Source of the DNA: Candidatus Pacearchaeota archaeon
GTDB lineage: Archaea; Nanoarchaeota; Nanoarchaeia; Pacearchaeales; GW2011-AR1
Direction of reading: 5' to 3'
Assembly (NCBI GenBank): GCA_002690445.1
Contig: NZER01000096.1
Span: forward strand, 1-10,654
Length of the DNA: 10,654 nucleotides
Of this stretch, positions 6,712 through 10,654 are shown one piece after another (position 1 is the stretch's first letter; the number at the start of each line of letters is the position of its first letter). The notes below the pieces were generated by a model, which had not been told where the DNA came from, searched no databases, and saw only the letters and a program-made list of their open reading frames with translations. Made by a program: the position numbers and the translations under genes.

Positions 6712-6739
6712 AGTATACCACACTCCCTTCACAGGTAAA
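6712..6739 (-). promoter_or_regulatory. Candidate sigma-70-like promoter before the 85-residue gene
   Basis: On the minus strand TTTACC (6739-6734, four of six matches to TTGACA) is separated by 16 nt from TATACT (6717-6712, five of six matches to TATAAT). The start codon follows 7 nt after the -10 box, so a transcript begun at the usual distance would start at or next to ATG 6704, giving a leaderless message. If the host is archaeal this reading would not apply. Confidence 0.35.
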
Positions 6740-6741
6740 GA

Positions 6742-9700
6742 CTATTTCTTCTTGCGTTTCGTAGTTGCTTTCTTTATCTTAGGACGGGCATACGTAACAA
6801 CTCCGCTTGGAGAAATCTTCCATCCTTTCTTCTGCAAGTCGCCTATCTTCTTATTAATAGACTTCCATTTACGAGTATCCATAGACATTATCCGACTGGT
6901 TAATTCCTCAGTCTCCATCTGGTTATACTCGTTCCATTCATTAAATAGATCAGGATCAATGTAATTATCCAAACATGTAGTAGGTTCATTACCTAGTGCA
7001 TTTGAAGCAGGCTCTGCAATAGCTAACTTGGCAGAATCCTGACGACGCTGTATCCATTGTCTACAAATATTCTCCGTCTCCGCCTCAGACAATAAAGCAA
7101 GTCCAGCGTCACCAAGCTTCTTATTCTCGCTTGTTATGTTCGTTGCAATGGCAGCTTCAACAGACCCCATAAATTCCTCAGCCGATAAAGAAGAAACATT
7201 TCTATCACCTATTGAGGCAGTTGTTGGAATATCAGAAGAAGCTAATAAATCCTTAGCCACCATATTAGCCTGAAGAGTACGAATGGTTCGAGCAGTGACC
7301 TTACTGTCAGGAACAGCCCCCTTAGAGATAGAGTCTATGTAATCACTTGTGCCACCAACAGGAGATGTTCCTGTACCACCCCACGCCTTGGTAGAGAATA
7401 TATAGTCCTCATCACCAAGATTCTTATCTTTACTGAATTCTATTAATTTCTTGGCTAGGACAGGATCAGTGACAGGAGCATGGTTAACCTTGGCAGACTT
7501 ACCAATAAAAGAAAGCATTACGGAGCCATCTGACTGAGGCACTATATGACGTTTCTGCAAGGTAGATATACCGAAAGTTCTAACTGAGAAACCAGTTAAT
7601 ACTTTGTCCTTTCCCTCTCCTCTCATAATAGGAGCCAAGAGATCGCTCTTTACAACGGAAACATCCCTGCCTTCCTTCTCCTTTTTAACAGCTTGCACTG
7701 CTTTGACTGCCTTAGCAGTCGAAATCTTTCCTCCAGAAGTCATCAACTTCTCACCATCAGGAACATTTATATTCGATTTCCGACTAGTGGCACCAGGACG
7801 ACGGGCAGTATGGAAAACTAGAGCCGCAGACATAGCATTTCTTTGAATTGTCAAACCACTAGCCTTTGGTTGATCTGGAAGAGGCTGAGGATTAGAAATA
7901 TCAGAGATAGCCCTCTTCTTGAGGTCACCAAGAATCCCTGATTCAACTAGCTTTCCAACCTTAGCAAACTTAGCCCTGCTGCTATGTGCAGCCCAAGACC
8001 AGCTATACTTGGTATGATCTGAACCGTCAGGTGCTGTATATTTGAGTTGGATTTTCCCATTACCATTTCTGTTCACAGAAACGTCAGTATTTCCACCAAT
8101 AGCAAACCAGTGCCCATCTCCAGTGGTTATCCCAGAAAGATTTCTTTCTACCTCTCCTGTCTCTTTATTCTCGTTCTCTGAATAAACAGCGACATTGGGC
8201 TGAAGAGGAGTAGTACCTATTGAACCAGAACCCTGTCCAGTCACATATGCCTGCCTAACTTGTGCATTTAGATCACCCATAGATACCTCAGGAAGTCCAG
8301 AAGCAAAATCCTCTACGGATGTCATGTCCATGACACTCTCTGGGCCTTTCACAAAATCAACAGGCTCAGAGGTCTCCTTAGGAACAAGGGCCTCTCTAGG
8401 AGCCCCTGCACCAGTTGTCTGACCAGGACCAATCGCCTTTCCTTCCGTATCTACTTCATACCCAATAACATCATATCGACCTCCTTTAGGACCGACATGT
8501 CTGCCATTCGGAACGGTGTAGTCTTTCTGATCTTCAGGTAATTTCCAAGTCCAATCTTCATATCGTGCCCACTGAGATTCTTTATATAGATACTCAACAG
8601 CAGATAGAAGAGACATGACTTCTGCCATATCATCAGACTTTTGAACAGGAGCTACTGTGCCACCTTCTAAAATCTGTGCCAGCTTTGGATTGACGTTCTT
8701 ACCAGCTGGACCAGCCCTAACCGACGAATAAAGTGTCCTCATCCACTTACGGAATGGAGTTTTCCAATTCTCTCCACCCAATTGCTCAGTACCATCCTGA
8801 GCCTTTTGAATGTCTTCATGTCCCTTATAAAGTTCTTCTTCCAGTGCATCAGCTAACTGTTCTTCATTCTCAGCTTTCCAATGACCATTTGCCACACCAG
8901 ATTCATCGGCAGCAGCCTGCTTCTGCTCTGGAGTTAAGTCCCTTCTATATACACGACCTATGCCACGAATCATATCCTTAACATCATCTACAGATAGAGA
9001 TTGCTGAAAAGTATTAGCATCCTCTTGCAACACAGTCAGAGCCGTAAGGTCTTCATTACTCATTGACTCTAAAACCTTAGGAACTTCTGAAATCTTAAAC
9101 GAGTCATAATTAGTGGTCTGACCGTTATAGCATCCAAGTCCATCCCTATCTTTCATATCACAATTGGCACAGGTCCAATTATTTCCAGTAGGCTTAACCT
9201 CGAATCCTATCTTAGGGTCCGCCGTCTCTTTTCTCCCGTCATCGATAGGACACATATTCACGCCGAGATGTTTTCTGTCATCACTAGGCTGAATAGCCCG
9301 AATCTTTTTCATGTCTTCGGTAGTAGCCCCATTTATTGGATTATTTAAATCCCTAACAGGAAGAACTACCTGAATACGATCTTTATATTTCTCAGCATAC
9401 GAAAGGTTCTTATCGAGTTCCGCTTGCCTCTCTTCCTCTGTTCGGACCTTGCCAGTCCTCCTGTCTTTTACTGGACCCTTCCCCGTGAATACAAATGCTA
9501 TTGGAAGATCATTACCTTCAGCTATCTCTGGATTATCCTGATCGACACTCAACAACCTGATATTTTCTTTCGCTACCATATTTAAAAATGGTGGACGTTT
9601 GGAAAATACATGAACTCGAATACCAGTGCCTCTGGGAGTCTTCGCTTTATTGACGTGATAAATTACTTTAGCCCAAGCCTCAGACCCTTCCCCCCTATCA

Positions 9701-10654
9701 AAGAATCGTAAAGCACGATCATTTTCATAAAGAACTTTTCCTTTACCTGATACAAAATCTTTTACAACTAATTCTGCAAATCTCTTCGGATCATTATTAA
9801 CAGCCCACTCCAGAAATTCGGATTTAAGAATAATGTCAGGCCATGTACCTCTGGCAGTATAGGCATAACAAAAATCCTTACAATCGCCTGAGGGATTACA
9901 ATTTAACGCACTTGAAGCAACAGCCCCCACGGGCTTAGCAGGCGCACCCATAACCTCAGTTCTCTCAAGATAGGACCAGATAGCTTCACCACCATTCTCA
10001 AGAATAGCTTTAGCAAGATCATTTCTAGCCCTTGAAGTGGGAGCTACCTCACCCTTCTTATTCTCTTTAAGCTGAAACATCATATTCTCAGTTATCGGAC
10101 TACCATCTCCACTAAGTAAAGCAGCTATTCCTCTCCTAGCTTCAACAGATTTCTGAACCGCTTTTCCCCAGGGACTTTTCTTCCATTCCTCCCTGTCTTC
10201 TTCTGGAATTTCCATCTCATCCAAAACATCATCTAAAGTTTTTCCCAACTTTTTGGCCTGTTCTTCTAAACTCTCAATCGACCAAACATCTAATCTGTCC
10301 TCGATAGGGCCAAGACCTACGTTCTGCCCATTTACAAATCCTGCATGGTCCATGTCATCTAACCATGAACCAGCTATCTCTTGAACTCTATCTTCCGGAG
10401 TTTTTCCTAAACTTCCCCATCCTTTTAGAAGAGACCCTACAAACTGAAGCCTCTCTTCGCTTAAGTTGGGATGAAGCTCACGCAACTTTGATAGGTGGGC
10501 ACCTATGGACTCTTCCTGTGCTGCCTGTGTAGTCTCCTGTGCCTGAGGAGTAGCCTGTCCTGCCCGCCACCACTGTTTTCCAGGCGCACCAGTGCTGGAT
10601 GAAGGAGTAGTTAGAATCTGTGCATTCTCAGGGGGTGGAGTAGAACTGGAGTAG
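6742..10654 (-). CDS. Giant multidomain protein: GP88-like Cys domain fused to a C-terminal topoisomerase IB-like domain (5' partial)
   Basis: The frame is open from the right edge to TAG 6744-6742, at least 1303 residues. The first 56 lie upstream of an internal TTG at 10485 and are Pro/Gln/Ser/Thr-rich. Numbering from that TTG: residues 1-140 are helical and charged. Residues 185-455 resemble phage 'gene product 88' proteins: C196-x5-C202-x3-C206-YA, RFFDRGEGSEAW (260-271), HVFSKRPPFL (292-301), C412P, and C439-x2-C442 with C452. Residues 460-790 are largely unassigned, with GRHVGPKGGRYDV at 661-673. Residues 790-1178 look like topoisomerase IB: IQLKYTAPDG and KYSWSW, TARRPG (Arg896), FGISTLQKRHI, FIGKS (Lys996), ARTIRT (Arg1069) and GNEPTTCLDNYIDP (Tyr1175). 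These align with the family's Arg, Lys, Arg and Tyr; Asn in GNEP replaces the viral His, as I recall for bacterial members. The tail is Lys-rich. It may relax DNA during packaging or entry, which is inference. Confidence 0.82.
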   Translation of the reverse strand, partial: YSSSTPPPENAQILTTPSSSTGAPGKQWWRAGQATPQAQETTQAAQEESIGAHLSKLRELHPNLSEERLQFVGSLLKGWGSLGKTPEDRVQEIAGSWLDDMDHAGFVNGQNVGLGPIEDRLDVWSIESLEEQAKKLGKTLDDVLDEMEIPEEDREEWKKSPWGKAVQKSVEARRGIAALLSGDGSPITENMMFQLKENKKGEVAPTSRARNDLAKAILENGGEAIWSYLERTEVMGAPAKPVGAVASSALNCNPSGDCKDFCYAYTARGTWPDIILKSEFLEWAVNNDPKRFAELVVKDFVSGKGKVLYENDRALRFFDRGEGSEAWAKVIYHVNKAKTPRGTGIRVHVFSKRPPFLNMVAKENIRLLSVDQDNPEIAEGNDLPIAFVFTGKGPVKDRRTGKVRTEEERQAELDKNLSYAEKYKDRIQVVLPVRDLNNPINGATTEDMKKIRAIQPSDDRKHLGVNMCPIDDGRKETADPKIGFEVKPTGNNWTCANCDMKDRDGLGCYNGQTTNYDSFKISEVPKVLESMSNEDLTALTVLQEDANTFQQSLSVDDVKDMIRGIGRVYRRDLTPEQKQAAADESGVANGHWKAENEEQLADALEEELYKGHEDIQKAQDGTEQLGGENWKTPFRKWMRTLYSSVRAGPAGKNVNPKLAQILEGGTVAPVQKSDDMAEVMSLLSAVEYLYKESQWARYEDWTWKLPEDQKDYTVPNGRHVGPKGGRYDVIGYEVDTEGKAIGPGQTTGAGAPREALVPKETSEPVDFVKGPESVMDMTSVEDFASGLPEVSMGDLNAQVRQAYVTGQGSGSIGTTPLQPNVAVYSENENKETGEVERNLSGITTGDGHWFAIGGNTDVSVNRNGNGKIQLKYTAPDGSDHTKYSWSWAAHSSRAKFAKVGKLVESGILGDLKKRAISDISNPQPLPDQPKASGLTIQRNAMSAALVFHTARRPGATSRKSNINVPDGEKLMTSGGKISTAKAVKAVQAVKKEKEGRDVSVVKSDLLAPIMRGEGKDKVLTGFSVRTFGISTLQKRHIVPQSDGSVMLSFIGKSAKVNHAPVTDPVLAKKLIEFSKDKNLGDEDYIFSTKAWGGTGTSPVGGTSDYIDSISKGAVPDSKVTARTIRTLQANMVAKDLLASSDIPTTASIGDRNVSSLSAEEFMGSVEAAIATNITSENKKLGDAGLALLSEAETENICRQWIQRRQDSAKLAIAEPASNALGNEPTTCLDNYIDPDLFNEWNEYNQMETEELTSRIMSMDTRKWKSINKKIGDLQKKGWKISPSGVVTYARPKIKKATTKRKKK

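Noticed and set aside
6945..8118. Tyrosine recombinase (integrase) instead of topoisomerase IB
   Set aside because: The order RPG, GISTLQKRH, F-x-GKS, ARTIRT and GNEP-x7-YIDP fits TopIB better; the integrase H-x-x-R box and its usual LGH before the Tyr are not seen.
9868..9900. Canonical radical SAM cluster in the giant protein
   Set aside because: The spacing is C-x5-C-x3-C, not C-x3-C-x2-C, and I cannot place a SAM-binding Gly-rich motif. It is kept only as GP88-like.
10483..10485. TTG as start codon of the giant protein
   Set aside because: The frame is open upstream to the window edge and the upstream residues continue the helix into this point; the TTG is an internal leucine.
1..10654. 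tRNA, rRNA, CRISPR array, insertion sequence or attachment site
   Set aside because: Coding frames fill nearly the whole window, no spacer exceeds about 75 bases, and I saw no cloverleaf, regularly spaced repeat, transposase or terminal inverted repeat.

Overview
The window is a stretch of a tailed double-stranded DNA virus genome (Caudoviricetes-type) or an integrated copy of one. All convincing genes lie on the minus strand, so transcription runs from position 10654 towards position 1. The anchor is the order small terminase, large terminase (motor ATPase plus nuclease), portal, which is the standard DNA-packaging block. No host gene, integrase, tRNA, rRNA or CRISPR array is visible. The host cannot be named. 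Shine-Dalgarno-like sites (AGGGGG, AGGTG, AGGA) are common. Extra Cys-rich, zinc-ribbon-like clusters occur in several proteins, so a bacterial or an archaeal host is possible.

Layout in transcription order: (1) 10654-6742, a giant multidomain protein cut by the right edge of the window. It has a Cys-rich domain resembling the phage 'gene product 88' family and a C-terminal type IB topoisomerase-like domain with an apparently complete catalytic set. (2) 6704-6447, a small acidic protein. (3) 6446-6376, a short spacer with a -10-like box, a perfect 7-bp dyad and a second perfect 7-bp inverted repeat that encloses the next start codon. (4) 6375-6076, a 99-residue unknown. (5) 6079-5594, a GTG-started Cys-rich protein made of two related Cys4 modules of DUF1540-like spacing. 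(6) 5585-5265, a 106-residue unknown. (7) 5361-4834, an HTH small-terminase-like protein. (8) 4925-2958, the large terminase with an added C-terminal zinc ribbon. (9) 2958-1087, the portal with two predicted zinc-binding insertions and a Gly/Met/Pro-rich tail. (10) 1086-1, an Ala/Lys-rich helical protein cut by the left edge, in the place where a scaffold, protease or minor head protein is often found.

The genes are tightly packed. Stops and starts abut or overlap (TAGATG, TGATG, GTGA), and two overlaps are long (about 97 and 92 nt). This suggests one translationally coupled packaging operon. The terminase pair would recognise and pump genome DNA through the portal, and the last protein would act in head assembly. 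The giant protein looks like a multidomain phage protein that may act on DNA topology during packaging or, if carried in the virion, just after entry; that role is inference. The most unusual content is the GP88-like/TopIB fusion, followed by the tandem DUF1540-like protein and the concentration of zinc-ribbon-like modules in the packaging proteins.
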